Under the pieces are notes generated by a model. It was given only the letters and a program-made list of their open reading frames with translations. It ran no database searches and had not been told where the DNA came from. This document shows, in pieces, positions 1 to 9,326 of a DNA stretch of 64,000 nucleotides. The stretch's first letter is position 1. Each line of letters begins with the position of its first letter. The translations under genes were made by a program, and so were the position numbers. Source of the stretch: Bog-756 sp963734395. Lineage in GTDB: Bacteria; Actinomycetota; Acidimicrobiia; Acidimicrobiales; RAAP-2. The stretch is from NCBI GenBank assembly GCA_963734395.1, contig CAVTGY010000002.1, positions 62,001 to 126,000 on the forward strand, in the 5' to 3' direction.

Positions 1-576
1 GGTGGTGAACCAGTGCTGGTGCTCATCGGGATTGCGGTGCTGGCCCTCGGCCAGATCGCGTTCCACGATGGGGACAAAGGCCGGGTCGAAAAGAAATCCC
101 CTGGCCAGACCGTCGAAAAGGGAAGCGAATCTGCTGATGGCCGCGGCAGCCACCACCCCCTGTGGCCGCACCACCCGACGCGCCTCGGCCAGGGCCTGGA
201 CCCGCTCGGACCGGTGGGTGAGGTGATAGAGGGGACCGAGGAGCAGCACCCCGTCGAATGAATTGTCCTCGCAGTCCAGGTGTCGGGCATCGCCGACCTC
301 TGCGGTCACGCCCAGTGGGCCCAGTTGGGCGCGGGCGGTCTCGACGTGTCCCGGAATGAGGTCGACGACGTGGACGCGATACCCGGCCTCCGCCAACCAG
401 GCGGCGTGGACACCGGTGGCCCCACCTACGTCCAACAGGTGCGCCGGGGGAGCCGGAAGGTGACGGCGAAGAACTTCTTGGGTGCGGACCAGCTCGAGTT
501 GTCCGAGTCCGCTGGTGATCCGCTCCCCTTCGTCGATCGATTGGTAGTGACTGATGATCGACTCGCTGTCGTCCAT
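1..576 (-). CDS. class I SAM-dependent methyltransferase (3' part missing, runs off the window)
   Basis: The reading frame opens at an ATG (574-576), starts MDDSESIISHYQSIDEGERI, and stays open to the left edge (192 codons seen). The SAM-binding motif I LLDVGGATGVHAAWLAEAGY lies near residues 45-65. The acidic end of strand beta2 (HVVDLIP) and the D/N loop (DARHLDCEDNSFD) follow, then LLLGPLYHLTHRSER. This is the ubiquinone/sarcosine-type methyltransferase fold, and the small-molecule substrate cannot be told from sequence. It lies 47 bp after lnt on the same strand, so it is probably the last visible gene of the hemE-hemH-hemY-lnt unit. The C-terminus is outside the window. Confidence 0.85.
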   Translation of the reverse strand, partial: MDDSESIISHYQSIDEGERITSGLGQLELVRTQEVLRRHLPAPPAHLLDVGGATGVHAAWLAEAGYRVHVVDLIPGHVETARAQLGPLGVTAEVGDARHLDCEDNSFDGVLLLGPLYHLTHRSERVQALAEARRVVRPQGVVAAAAISRFASLFDGLARGFLFDPAFVPIVERDLAEGQHRNPDEHQHWFTT

Positions 577-623
577 CCCCGAACGATAGGGCAGACGGTG
601 TCCGGCACCGGACGGCGCGTTGT

Positions 624-2402
624 CTACCGATTCCGGCGGCGGGTCCCGCTCCGGGGCCGACGGCCGGCCACCACCCAGCCGACCAGCAGCGCGGCGGTGG
701 AGGCGAGGAGCACCGGTAGGTCTCCCAAGCGGACGTACACTGTCGAGCCGCTCCGGCGGAAGAGCGTGCTGGTGACGACCTGGGCGGTACCGAGCACCGA
801 GCGTTGCAGCACCACGCCGCGATGGGTGATGACGGCGCTGTATCCGGTCGGCGCCGCCTGCAGCAGATCGCGACCCTGTTGCACGGCCTGAATCCTGGCG
901 GCGGCGATCTCCTGGGTGGGGACCTGCGCGGTGGCGTACGACGAGGTGTTGGTGGGAACGATCAACAGCTGGGCACCGTTTCGCACCGACGAACGACCGC
1001 GGTCGGCATAGAAGACCTCATAGGAGACCATGGCACCCAGCGGCCCGGCCGGGGTGGGCAAGAGCCCGGTCCCGGTCCCGGGAATTGCATCGAGGGGGAC
1101 CCCCGAGAGGTTGGCAAAATGGGCGAAGAAACCCCGGTAGGGCACGTACTCCCCGAAGGGGACCCGGTGGACCTTCTCGTAGCGCGCCACCAGGGTCCCG
1201 TCGGGACCCCAGGCCACCACCTCGTTCCGGAAGGCGGTTGCCGACACGTTCTCGGTGATCCCGACCACCAATGTGGTGTGCAGGGTCCGGGCCAGGTTGG
1301 CCAGCACCGCCTCCTCCGGTGACTGGGCGAGCGCGGTGGGCAGGGACACCACGTCCTCGGGCCAGAGCACCAGCTGCGGGTTGTCGCCGTGGTCGAGCTG
1401 CTCCATGCGCCGTGTGGCCGACATCTGGGCGGCCAACACGACACTCGGGTCGATATCGGACTTGCGGTAACCGCGGGGACCGCCGCCCTGGACGGCCGCC
1501 ACGGACACTGCCCCCACAGAAGGTCCTCCATCGGGGGCATGCTCGGCGGCGACACCGAATCCGATGACGACCAGCGCGGCGATGCAGCCGATCAGTGCCA
1601 ACGACCCGAGGCCGGCTACTGCGCCCGACACCAGGCTGGTGATGCCGCCCCCCTCTCTCTTGTCTTCTGCCGTCCTCTTGTCTTCTGCCGTCCTCGCCGT
1701 CCCCGGTGTCGGCGGGTTCTCCGGATCGGCCTGAGCGAACCGATGGGCGCGCCATCTGTCGCGCACGGCGCGGACCAAGGCTTCGACGAGTGCCGCCACC
1801 CCCACGCCACCGAGGTAGACGGCCGCGGTGAGGCCGAGTGGACCGCCCAGGCGGGCCACCCCGAGCAACGGTCCGCCGGCCTGTCCGAGGAACACCCCAC
1901 CCATGGGCAACCCTCCGAACGGCCAGGACGTGCGCAGCGCCTCGGCCAGGGTGAGCGCGGCCGGAAACGCCAAGGCCCGGGCCGCGGGAGGTGCGGCGGG
2001 TACAGCCAGGCAGGCCAGGGCGGTGAACCCGGACTCCACCACCATCAGGGTGATGGCCCCGGGCAGGGTGAAGGCACGAGCCCACATCAGGCCGGGGATG
2101 TAGCAGCCGAGGCCGGCCAGAAATCCGGCGAGCAAACGGGTCCGCGGTCGGAGGCCGCCGAGTCGCCACCAGAGCAGGCCGGCGGCGGGGAAGGCCAGGA
2201 TCCACCATCCCCACGGCGGGAGGGAGAGGGCCAGCCCGGCTCCCGAGGCGAGAGCGGGAAGGGCGACCATGCCCCGGCGGGGTAGGACGGTGGCGTCCCT
2301 CTTTCCGGTCATCCGCACCTGCGACGGGCGCCACCGCGGCGTGACCGTGCTCTCGACCACCGGCTGGGAGAGGGGGACCGGCGGGGAAAGTCCCGGAGTC
2401 AC
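624..2402 (-). CDS. lnt: apolipoprotein N-acyltransferase, with Ser at the catalytic Cys position
   Basis: Lnt transfers an acyl chain from phospholipid to the N-terminal Cys of lipoproteins. The N-terminal half holds several hydrophobic segments typical of the Lnt membrane domain. The C-terminal half is a nitrilase domain and is followed by a last membrane helix and an Arg-rich tail. Of the catalytic Glu-Lys-Cys triad I see E349 (LVLWPEDVV) and K410 (YEKVHRVPFGEYVP), but the nucleophile position reads VSYEVFY with Ser460 (TCC at 1023-1025) where E. coli has ICYE. The spacings 61 and 50 match the E. coli triad (68 and 52). I chose GTG 2402 because it overlaps the corrected hemY stop as GTGA and the extra codons are GC3-rich; ATG 2312 is the alternative start. 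Confidence 0.85.
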   Translation of the reverse strand: MTPGLSPPVPLSQPVVESTVTPRWRPSQVRMTGKRDATVLPRRGMVALPALASGAGLALSLPPWGWWILAFPAAGLLWWRLGGLRPRTRLLAGFLAGLGCYIPGLMWARAFTLPGAITLMVVESGFTALACLAVPAAPPAARALAFPAALTLAEALRTSWPFGGLPMGGVFLGQAGGPLLGVARLGGPLGLTAAVYLGGVGVAALVEALVRAVRDRWRAHRFAQADPENPPTPGTARTAEDKRTAEDKREGGGITSLVSGAVAGLGSLALIGCIAALVVIGFGVAAEHAPDGGPSVGAVSVAAVQGGGPRGYRKSDIDPSVVLAAQMSATRRMEQLDHGDNPQLVLWPEDVVSLPTALAQSPEEAVLANLARTLHTTLVVGITENVSATAFRNEVVAWGPDGTLVARYEKVHRVPFGEYVPYRGFFAHFANLSGVPLDAIPGTGTGLLPTPAGPLGAMVSYEVFYADRGRSSVRNGAQLLIVPTNTSSYATAQVPTQEIAAARIQAVQQGRDLLQAAPTGYSAVITHRGVVLQRSVLGTAQVVTSTLFRRSGSTVYVRLGDLPVLLASTAALLVGWVVAGRRPRSGTRRRNR

Positions 2403-3900
2403 CGGCCCTCCGTCATCGCGCCCGGCCGGGCGACCGAGGCCAGCACCCGTTCGTGCCGCCGCCCGACCACTTCCGATGCAGGCGGGGATGCCCACCCCAC
2501 CCAACGCGGCCCCGGCCACCCCCACCCCGTCGAGGCCGGCCACCTCCTGTTCAATCCTCGCCACCCGGATCAGGTGGCCCACCCGATATTGCGGAAAGGC
2601 CCGATCCCACCGGGTCACCTTCGACTCGAGGGGCGCCCCGTCGATGCCAAGGATGGTCGCCAGTTCGGAGAAGACGGTCGCGGCCAGCTCCTCGTCGTCG
2701 AGATCGCCATAACGCTCATCGCCGAACCGGCCCACCGAGGCGCGTACGAGATGGTCCCCGGAGCGTGACAGGTGCGGCCACTTCCTCCCCAGATAGGTGC
2801 ACCCGGTGATCAACGCCTGCCTCCCCTCGACCGTCGAGGTGCGGGGGACCAGAAAGCCGGTGCCCGACAGTGGTGACCCGATCGCCCCGGTGGGTATGGA
2901 CAGGGTGACCAGGCCCACCGATGCGTAGTCGATGGTGCTGAGCAGGCCCGCGGCCTCCGGCGTGTGGGGAGCCAGCAGCACCGCGGTCTCGCCCGCCGGG
3001 GCGGCCAGTACCACGCCGTCGGCCGGCCAGTTGTCGGCGCCGTCGACCACGAGGCGCCACCGCGAGCCGGCCCCCCCATTCCCATCGTTGCTGCGTCCGC
3101 GCCCGACGGCGTCGACCCGCGCGTCGGTGTGGATGTTCACGCCACGGCTCTCGAGGGCCTCGGCGAGATGTTCGGCCAGGCTGGCGGTGCTCCCGGCCAA
3201 GGACCAAAAGGCAGGGGGACCCTTCTCCGAGTGGGGGGCCGATGCCGGCTCCCTCATGGCCCGAGCCATCCGGCGCATGAAGCTTCCCGGCTGGTGCGAG
3301 GCGGCGATGAGCAAGGGAAAGGTGGCCGCCGCGCTCGAGGTCGTCGACGCACGCGGCGTGGATCCCGCCGATGAGCGGGTCCACCAGACGGTCGACGACC
3401 GGTCGCCCGAGTCGTTGGCCGACGATCGCTCCCACCGACCGGTCGCCAACGCCTCCGCCGGCTCGGTGCGGGACGAACAGGTCGGTCGCCACCCGGAGCG
3501 ACTCACCCGGGCTCAGGATCCTCGAGCGGGCCAGCGGCCACCAACGGGTGGGCACCCCGAGGTTCAGCCCGTCGGGCATGGCGGACAGGCGGCCGCGTGC
3601 CCACACCGAGGCGCCGGCGGCTCCGACCGCAACCAGTTCGTCGGCCAACCCGAGCTCGTCGCAGAGCTCGGTGGCTTCGGGACGCCTGGCCAGGAAGGCG
3701 TCGGCGGCCAGGTCGACCGTGCGGCCGGCGAATTCGGCCGAAGCCAGCTTGCCTCCCACCCGATCGCCCGACTCGAATACATGCACGACCGGTGGGGCGG
3801 CACCGTCCCGTCCCGATCCGGCAACCAGCTCCCACGCCGCCGCCAGCCCGGCAATGCCGGCGCCGACCACGGCCACCGTGGCCCGGGGCTGTCGGGTCAC
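2399..3900 (-). CDS. hemY: FAD-dependent coproporphyrinogen/protoporphyrinogen oxidase, two frameshifts
   Basis: This flavoprotein oxidises the porphyrinogen before or around iron insertion; in Actinobacteria the HemY type usually acts on coproporphyrinogen III (CgoX). It starts at GTG 3900, overlapping the hemH stop (GTGA), and opens directly with the FAD Rossmann motif VAVVGAGIAGLAAAWE. VGGKLAS and the C-terminal FAD motif GLDGVGVAGAALGGVGIPAC follow. The frame breaks at about 3335 (one extra base in ctcgag; HAACVDDL should continue SAAATFPLLIAA) and at about 2450 (one extra g; AAART should continue VLASVARPGAMTEGR and stop). With both removed the length is 500 codons, normal for the family. 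Uncorrected, the second break creates a false hemY-lnt fusion. Confidence 0.88.
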
Positions 3901-4907
3901 GCGGGGTGGGTCGGGGGCGTCGGGCCGATCACCGCGGAGACCTCTCCTTTGGTTGCCGGCACCGCCGCCCGGCACACCACCTCCGCCAGCAGCGCGGTAA
4001 AGCGGGGATCGTCGTTGAGCGACGGCGTCCGGGCGAACGCCACCCCGAGGGACCGGGCCGTGGCCGCGGCTTCGATGTCCAGGTCGTAGAGGATCTCCAG
4101 ATGGTCGGAGACGAACCCGACCGGGCAGACCACCACCGAGGTGGCGCCGGCGTCGGCCACCCTGGCCAATTCCGTCAAGAGATCGGGGCCGATCCATGGT
4201 TCCCCGGTCCGCCCCGCACTCTGCCAGGCCACTCCCCAGTTCAGACCGGGCACGTCGTCCAACCCGGCCGCCGCGGCGATGTCCGAGGCGGACTCAGCCA
4301 CCTGGTCGGGGTACCGGTCACCCTCGGCGATCACCCGTTGGGGAAGGCTGTGGGCGGTGAACAACACCACCGTTCGCCGGGCGTCATCGGCGTCCATCGC
4401 CGCCAGCACCACCCGAACCCGAGCGGCCAGCAGCTCGGCCAGTCCATGAGCACGGTGCCACGAGGGGACCGCGGTGAACTCGACGGGGACCGGAGGAGAT
4501 TCGGCCGCCTGCCGGGCGCGGCGGAGGTACTCGTTCGATCCGAGTGAGGACTGATGGGGGGTGAGCACCACGCCGATCACCCGGTCCACGCCGGCACCGA
4601 CCAGCGTCGCCATCCCCTCCTCGATGGACGGCGAGGCGTACTTGGTCCCGTAGCCGACCATGAACGTGCCAGGTGCCGCCGCCTCCAGTGCCGAGGACAA
4701 CCCGTGGATCTGGTCGCGGGTCCGCTCGGTCAGCGGCGAGGTCCCCCCGATGGCCTCGTAGCGTCGCACCAGCTGATCGAGGAGCTCGGGAGGTGGAGGG
4801 CGCCCGTGCCGGATAGCCGTGTAGAAGGATTCGACGTCGGCCGGCGAGTCGGGGGTTCCGTGGGCCATGACCAGTACGCCGATCGGCGGGCGAACGGCCC
4901 GGCTCAT
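3897..4907 (-). CDS. hemH: ferrochelatase (coproporphyrin/protoporphyrin type)
   Basis: HemH inserts Fe2+ into the porphyrin ring. The 336-residue protein has an early GVLVMAHGTPDSP strand, the metal-site His in VLFTAHSLPQRVIAEGD, and the conserved block VCPVGFVSDHLEILYDLDIE with its Glu. Length and motif order match bacterial ferrochelatases of the Gram-positive type, which act on coproporphyrin III in Actinobacteria. Its ATG overlaps the hemE stop (ATGA, 4904-4907) and its stop overlaps the hemY GTG, so the three genes are translationally coupled. The frame is intact. Confidence 0.95.
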   Translation of the reverse strand: MSRAVRPPIGVLVMAHGTPDSPADVESFYTAIRHGRPPPPELLDQLVRRYEAIGGTSPLTERTRDQIHGLSSALEAAAPGTFMVGYGTKYASPSIEEGMATLVGAGVDRVIGVVLTPHQSSLGSNEYLRRARQAAESPPVPVEFTAVPSWHRAHGLAELLAARVRVVLAAMDADDARRTVVLFTAHSLPQRVIAEGDRYPDQVAESASDIAAAAGLDDVPGLNWGVAWQSAGRTGEPWIGPDLLTELARVADAGATSVVVCPVGFVSDHLEILYDLDIEAAATARSLGVAFARTPSLNDDPRFTALLAEVVCRAAVPATKGEVSAVIGPTPPTHPA

Positions 4908-5995
4908 CGGGAGGCACCCACCCCGGCCCGACCCTCGGTATGGACCAGCTCGACCACCCGTTCGAGGATGGCCGGGTCGGTTTCGGGGAGAACACCGTGG
5001 CCCAGGTTGAAGATGTGGCCCGGGGTGTCCCCGGCACGGTCGAGGACTTCGCGGGTCTCGGCCGCGGCCACCTCCCAGGTGGTCAGGCACATGGCGGGAT
5101 CGAGGTTGCCCTGGACGGCAATGCCCGGTCCCAGCCGCCGCCGCGCCTCGTCGATCCGGACACGCCAATCGATTCCCACCACTGCACTCCCGGCTCTCGA
5201 CATCGACGGCAGCAGCTCGCCGGTGCCGACGCCGAACAGGATGGTGGGAACCCCCGGGTGGGAGTCGGCCAACGCATCGAAGATCCGGGCGGTGGAGGGC
5301 AGGACCAGCTCCTCGTAGTGGCGGGGGGTCAGGATGCCCGCCCAACTGTCGAAGACCTGTACCGCCGAGGCTCCGGCATCCAGCTGCGAACGCAACGAGC
5401 TCACCGCCAGGTCCCCGAGTCGATCGACCAGCTCGTACCAGACCGACGGCTCTGCCTGCATGAGGGCCTTGACCCGCGCGAAGTTCTTCGAAGGGCCGCC
5501 TTCCACCAGGTAGCTGGCCACGGTGAAGGGTCCCCCGGCAAAACCGATGAGCGGCACCTGCAGCTGCCCGGCCAGGAGGGTGACCGCCTCGATGACGTGG
5601 GGCGTGTCGATCTCCGGCTCGAGCGGGCGGAGGCGTTGGAGGTCGTCCTTGGCCCGGAAGGGTTCGGCCACCACCGGCCCGGTCCCCGGGGCCACGTCGA
5701 CACCGAATCCGATGGACGCCACCGGTACCACGATGTCGGAGAACAGGATGGCGGCATCGACGCCGTAGCGGTCGACCGGCTGTCGGGTGAGCTCGGCGAC
5801 CAGGTCGGGTTGGGCGATGGCGTCGAGGATGCTGCCCCCTCCGCGGGCGGCGCGGTACTCCGGAAGCGATCGGCCCGCCTGACGCATGAACCAGACCGGA
5901 ACCCGCTCGACGCTTTGGGAGCGGCAGGCCCGAATGAACGGGGTGTCGGCGAATCGTCCCTCTGCGGGTGAGCCCACGCCGTGACGCTCCGTCAT
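4904..5995 (-). CDS. hemE: uroporphyrinogen III decarboxylase
   Basis: HemE removes four acetate carboxyls from uroporphyrinogen III to give coproporphyrinogen III. The 363-residue product carries the N-terminal signature VPVWFMRQAGRSLPEYR with its Arg residues, ILFSDIVVP (catalytic Asp), GFAGGPFTVASYLVEGG, and the C-terminal GNLDPAM and FNLGHGVLPETDP. The frame is intact and the length is normal. It is the first gene of the leftward haem operon, divergent from helD across a 217-bp gap. I see no convincing promoter boxes for it in that gap. Confidence 0.96.
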   Translation of the reverse strand: MTERHGVGSPAEGRFADTPFIRACRSQSVERVPVWFMRQAGRSLPEYRAARGGGSILDAIAQPDLVAELTRQPVDRYGVDAAILFSDIVVPVASIGFGVDVAPGTGPVVAEPFRAKDDLQRLRPLEPEIDTPHVIEAVTLLAGQLQVPLIGFAGGPFTVASYLVEGGPSKNFARVKALMQAEPSVWYELVDRLGDLAVSSLRSQLDAGASAVQVFDSWAGILTPRHYEELVLPSTARIFDALADSHPGVPTILFGVGTGELLPSMSRAGSAVVGIDWRVRIDEARRRLGPGIAVQGNLDPAMCLTTWEVAAAETREVLDRAGDTPGHIFNLGHGVLPETDPAILERVVELVHTEGRAGVGASR

Positions 5996-6212
5996 GGTTC
6001 AGCCGACAGCCGCGGCGGCGCCGCCTGGTGCGGCTGCACCGGAACCGTGGGGACAACCGTCGGTAGCAGGGGCGGCTCGTGCGGAACGGTCCATCACCCG
6101 AGTCTACGAGAGCGGGCCCGCCCTTCCATGACGGAGGACCCGGTCGCGCCGGCACGACCGGGGGCATACAATCGAGGGTTCCCCTGAGCCGGGGACGCAC
6201 GGCCGGGGAAGG

Positions 6213-8534
6213 ATGGGAGGTGGGGTGGAGACCGAGCTTCAGGGCGAGCAGGAGTTCGTGGACATGGCGTACGCACGCCTCGACGCAATGCGGAGCGACG
6301 CCAACTCCATGCTCGAAGGGGTACTCGACCTGGGCAGAGGGGGCACCTTCCAATCGCGGACCGAGCGGGACGTGATCGTGCGGACCAGCATGGCCCGGCT
6401 CGAGCAACTGGACATCGGCGACCAGGCCCTCACCTTCGGCCGCATCGATCGGGTGAACGAGGCACACACCGACGAATCGTCGGCCACCGGCGACTCGACT
6501 GCCAATGGCGATCAGCCGGAGACCGAGACCTTTCACATCGGACGCCTGGCCATTCACAGTGCCGGACACGACCCCCTGGTGGTGGACTGGCGAGCGCCGA
6601 TCGCAGAACCCTTCTACCGAGCCACCGGCCGGGATCCGCAAGGCCTGGTGCTGCGGCGCCACCTGGCCATGGAAGGACGACGGGTCGTCGGTCTGGAGGA
6701 CGAGCGCTTCAGCGCCACCGGATCGGCGGTCGTCGACGACGAGCAGGGGGTCGGGCAGGGTCACGCCGACGGTGAGGGATCAGGGGAGCTGATCCTGAGC
6801 GACCTCCCCATCGGCGGACCGGCCGCTCTGTTGGCCGCCCTCGACCGGGCACGATCCGGCCGGATGACCGACATCGTCTCCACCATCCAGCGCGAACAGG
6901 ACGAGATCATCCGGGCTCCGTTGGCCGGCGTGTTGGTGGTCCAGGGCGGCCCGGGGACGGGAAAGACGGCGGTGGCACTTCACCGCGCTGCCTATTTGCT
7001 CTACACCCACCGGTTCCCCCTCGAACGGCAGGGCGTACTGGTGGTCGGGCCCAACCCCCTCTTTCTCCGCTACATCGAACAGGTCCTTCCCTCGCTGGGG
7101 GAAACCGGCGTGACCCTGTCGACGGTCTCGGGCCTGGTCTCGGAGGTGCGGTCCAGTGACACCGGTTCGGTCGAGGTGGCCCGGCTCAAAGGGGACGCTC
7201 GCATGGCCAAGGTCATCGCCCGCGCCGTGCGGACCCGCCAGCGCCATCTGTCCCACGATGTGAGCATCCCCTACGGGGCGCTGTTACTACGGCTCTCCGT
7301 CGAGGACAGCCGAGAAGTCGTCGACGTGGTCCGACGCCGGCCCGGGACCCACAACAGCAGGCGTCGGCTGGTCGAACAGGCGGTGGCCCGGTTGCTGGCC
7401 GACCGCGCCCGCCAGACCCAGCAGACGCTGGGCGCCGGAACCCCGGCGTCGGTAACCCCCTTTCCCGGCTATGAAGACCCTTCGCAGCTGTCCGACGACG
7501 AATTCGACATCGAGGACTTCTCCCGCAAGGTCAGGAGGGTTCCCGAGCTGGCGGAGGCGCTCGACCGGATGTGGCCGAGGCTTTCCCCCCACGAGCTGCT
7601 CCACGACCTGTTCGGGGCGCGGCCGTTGATAAAGGCGGCCGGCCGCGGGGTACTGACTCCCGATGAGCAGGACCTCCTGGTGCGCCCCCGGTCAGCGTCA
7701 CTCGACTCGGTGGCCTGGACGCCAGCCGACGCCGCCCTGGTCGACGAGGCCCGCCATCTGCTGGGCCCGAGAAGCGGCACCGCCGAGGACGGGCTCCGCA
7801 AGTACGGGCACATCGTGGTCGACGAGGTGCAGGACCTTTCCCCCATGCAGTTGCGGATGCTCACCCGGCGATCGCTTTCGGGTTCGATGACCGTGGTCGG
7901 AGACATCGCCCAAGCCACCGCGCCATGGGCTCCCCACTCGTGGGAGGACATCACCGAACACCTGCCCCACCGCCGCCCGGTTACAACAGTGGAGCTGACG
8001 GTGAGCTACCGGACTCCGGCCGAAGTATTGGCGGTGGCCAGCCAGGTGCTGGCGGTCGCTGCTCCGGAGCTCACACCGCCCCGGCCGGTGCGGCGGACCG
8101 GAGTCGAACCGCGAATGATGGCGGCGAAGGGTCACTCCGGATCCCGCCACGGTGCCACCCGAGCGGACCTGCTCGAGTTGGTGGCCCGGGTGGCGGGCGA
8201 GGAGATGGCCGCGGTGACCCCGGGTCGGGTGGCCATCGTCGCCCCCGAGGCCATGCTCACCGTGTTGGCGGAGGCACTGGCGGTTGCCGGTCTCTCGGTG
8301 GTGGACGCTCGTGACATGCGCAAAGGCGGGCTCTTCGAACCGTTGGTACTGCTGGCCGCCGAAGCGGCCAACGGCCTCGAGTTCGATTCGGTCGTCGTGG
8401 TCGAGCCGGGGATCATCGCCGGTGAGACGGCACGGGGCCTGCGGACGCTGTACGTGGCGTTGACCCGGCCCACCCAGCGTCTCAGCGTGGTCTACCTGAC
8501 ACCTCCACCGGCGCCGTTGGTCGGCGGGGGCTGA
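6213..8534 (+). CDS. HelD/HelR-type SF1 ATPase (RNA polymerase recycling motor)
   Basis: This 773-residue superfamily 1 helicase-like ATPase has a charged N-terminal arm, a Q-motif (IQREQDEIIRAPL), Walker A GGPGTGKTAVALHRAAYLLY near residue 247, motif II VDEVQDLSPMQLRML near 536, motif III/IV GDIAQA and VSYRTPAEVL, and a C-terminal YVALTRPTQRLSVVY. The order and the phrase VDWRAPIAEPFYRA are typical of actinobacterial HelD, which removes stalled or rifampicin-bound RNA polymerase from DNA. A TACAAT box at 6167-6172 may be its -10. The start ATG 6213 lacks a strong ribosome site; in-frame GTG 6225 is an alternative. Confidence 0.85.
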   Translation: MGGGVETELQGEQEFVDMAYARLDAMRSDANSMLEGVLDLGRGGTFQSRTERDVIVRTSMARLEQLDIGDQALTFGRIDRVNEAHTDESSATGDSTANGDQPETETFHIGRLAIHSAGHDPLVVDWRAPIAEPFYRATGRDPQGLVLRRHLAMEGRRVVGLEDERFSATGSAVVDDEQGVGQGHADGEGSGELILSDLPIGGPAALLAALDRARSGRMTDIVSTIQREQDEIIRAPLAGVLVVQGGPGTGKTAVALHRAAYLLYTHRFPLERQGVLVVGPNPLFLRYIEQVLPSLGETGVTLSTVSGLVSEVRSSDTGSVEVARLKGDARMAKVIARAVRTRQRHLSHDVSIPYGALLLRLSVEDSREVVDVVRRRPGTHNSRRRLVEQAVARLLADRARQTQQTLGAGTPASVTPFPGYEDPSQLSDDEFDIEDFSRKVRRVPELAEALDRMWPRLSPHELLHDLFGARPLIKAAGRGVLTPDEQDLLVRPRSASLDSVAWTPADAALVDEARHLLGPRSGTAEDGLRKYGHIVVDEVQDLSPMQLRMLTRRSLSGSMTVVGDIAQATAPWAPHSWEDITEHLPHRRPVTTVELTVSYRTPAEVLAVASQVLAVAAPELTPPRPVRRTGVEPRMMAAKGHSGSRHGATRADLLELVARVAGEEMAAVTPGRVAIVAPEAMLTVLAEALAVAGLSVVDARDMRKGGLFEPLVLLAAEAANGLEFDSVVVVEPGIIAGETARGLRTLYVALTRPTQRLSVVYLTPPPAPLVGGG

Positions 8535-8665
8535 ATCACCCGGGATTCGCCGCCGGGAGCTGGGTCTTTGTGGCCCCGGCCGGGGGCTGGCGCGACGCCC
8601 GCCCAGGTTCCCGCCGCCGGCCCGGCACCTCTCCGATAGGGGCCACCGGTCCCCGGCCGGATGAG

Positions 8666-8697
8666 TTGGCCCCCCGCACTACGGATCGACTAAAAAT
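8666..8697 (+). promoter_or_regulatory. candidate promoter of ctaE, nearly leaderless
   Basis: A TTGGCC box (8666-8671) is followed 19 bp later by the only A-rich run in the gap, TAAAAAT (8691-8697). The GTG start of ctaE is at 8703 with no ribosome site between. This layout fits a leaderless actinobacterial transcript starting at or beside the GTG. It is an inference from position and base composition only. Confidence 0.35.
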
Positions 8698-8702
8698 ACG
8701 GC

Positions 8703-9314
8703 GTGACTCAGGCCCTCGCGACCGCTCCGGCGCTCACCAACCGCCAGCGGCACCGGCCCGACAAGCCGTCCATGCTGGCCGTGGGGGTGATCATCTGGCT
8801 GGGCTCGGAGGTGATGTTCTTCAGCTCCCTGTTCGCCGCGTTCTTCACCATCCGGTCCCACGCCTCGGTCTGGCCGCCGGTGGGAACCCATCTGGACACC
8901 CTGCGGGCGGGCTTCTTCACGTTGATCCTGGTGTCCTCCAGCTTCACCATGCAAAAGGCGGTCTGGGACCAGGAAAAGGGCAATCGGCGCAGCGCCAAGA
9001 TCATGGTCATGGCCACGTTCGTCCTCGGAGCGCTGTTCGTGGCCAACCAGTTCTACGAGTGGGTCACCCTCTCGCACAACCCGGCCACCGATCCGACCCA
9101 CACTTCGTACGGCTCACTCTTCTACATCATGTCCGGACTGCACGGCCTTCACGTCACCCTGGGATTGGTGGCCATGATCTTCCTGTTGGGCCGGCTCAAG
9201 GGTCCCAAGGGGGATCCGGGGGAGACGGCCGTCTTCCAGGGCGTCAGCTACTACTGGCACTTCGTGGACATCGTGTGGGTCGGCCTCTACTCCTGCCTGT
9301 TCCTCCTCAAATAG
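8703..9314 (+). CDS. ctaE: cytochrome c oxidase subunit III
   Basis: Subunit III is a membrane component of the aa3 oxidase without redox centres that stabilises subunit I. The 203-residue protein shows the family pattern GVIIWLGSEVMFFSSLFAAFF, VANQFYEW, GLHGLHVTLG and a C-terminal YWHFVDIVWVGLYS, with about five membrane helices as in actinobacterial CtaE. It begins with GTG. It leads a plus-strand unit into qcrCAB, the usual actinobacterial arrangement that links the oxidase to the bcc complex. The other oxidase subunits are at 16.3-19.5 kb on the opposite strand. Confidence 0.95.
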   Translation: MTQALATAPALTNRQRHRPDKPSMLAVGVIIWLGSEVMFFSSLFAAFFTIRSHASVWPPVGTHLDTLRAGFFTLILVSSSFTMQKAVWDQEKGNRRSAKIMVMATFVLGALFVANQFYEWVTLSHNPATDPTHTSYGSLFYIMSGLHGLHVTLGLVAMIFLLGRLKGPKGDPGETAVFQGVSYYWHFVDIVWVGLYSCLFLLK

Positions 9315-9326
9315 GTGAGACACCGG

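Noticed and set aside
624..3506. A 960-codon ORF joining porphyrinogen oxidase to Lnt as a genuine bifunctional protein
   Set aside because: A single base removed at about 2450 restores the conserved oxidase C-terminus, its stop and a GTGA overlap with lnt. The ORF's own N-terminus is a shadow frame of hemY.
5996..6094. A short Ala-rich ORF directly upstream of hemE on the minus strand
   Set aside because: About 31 codons, low complexity, no ribosome site and no recognisable motif; probably chance in GC-rich DNA.
3897..6764. A 955-codon ORF covering hemH and the hemE region on the same strand
   Set aside because: Only its last 336 codons are hemH. The upstream part is an Arg/Pro/Gly-rich shadow of hemE and of the helD gene on the other strand.
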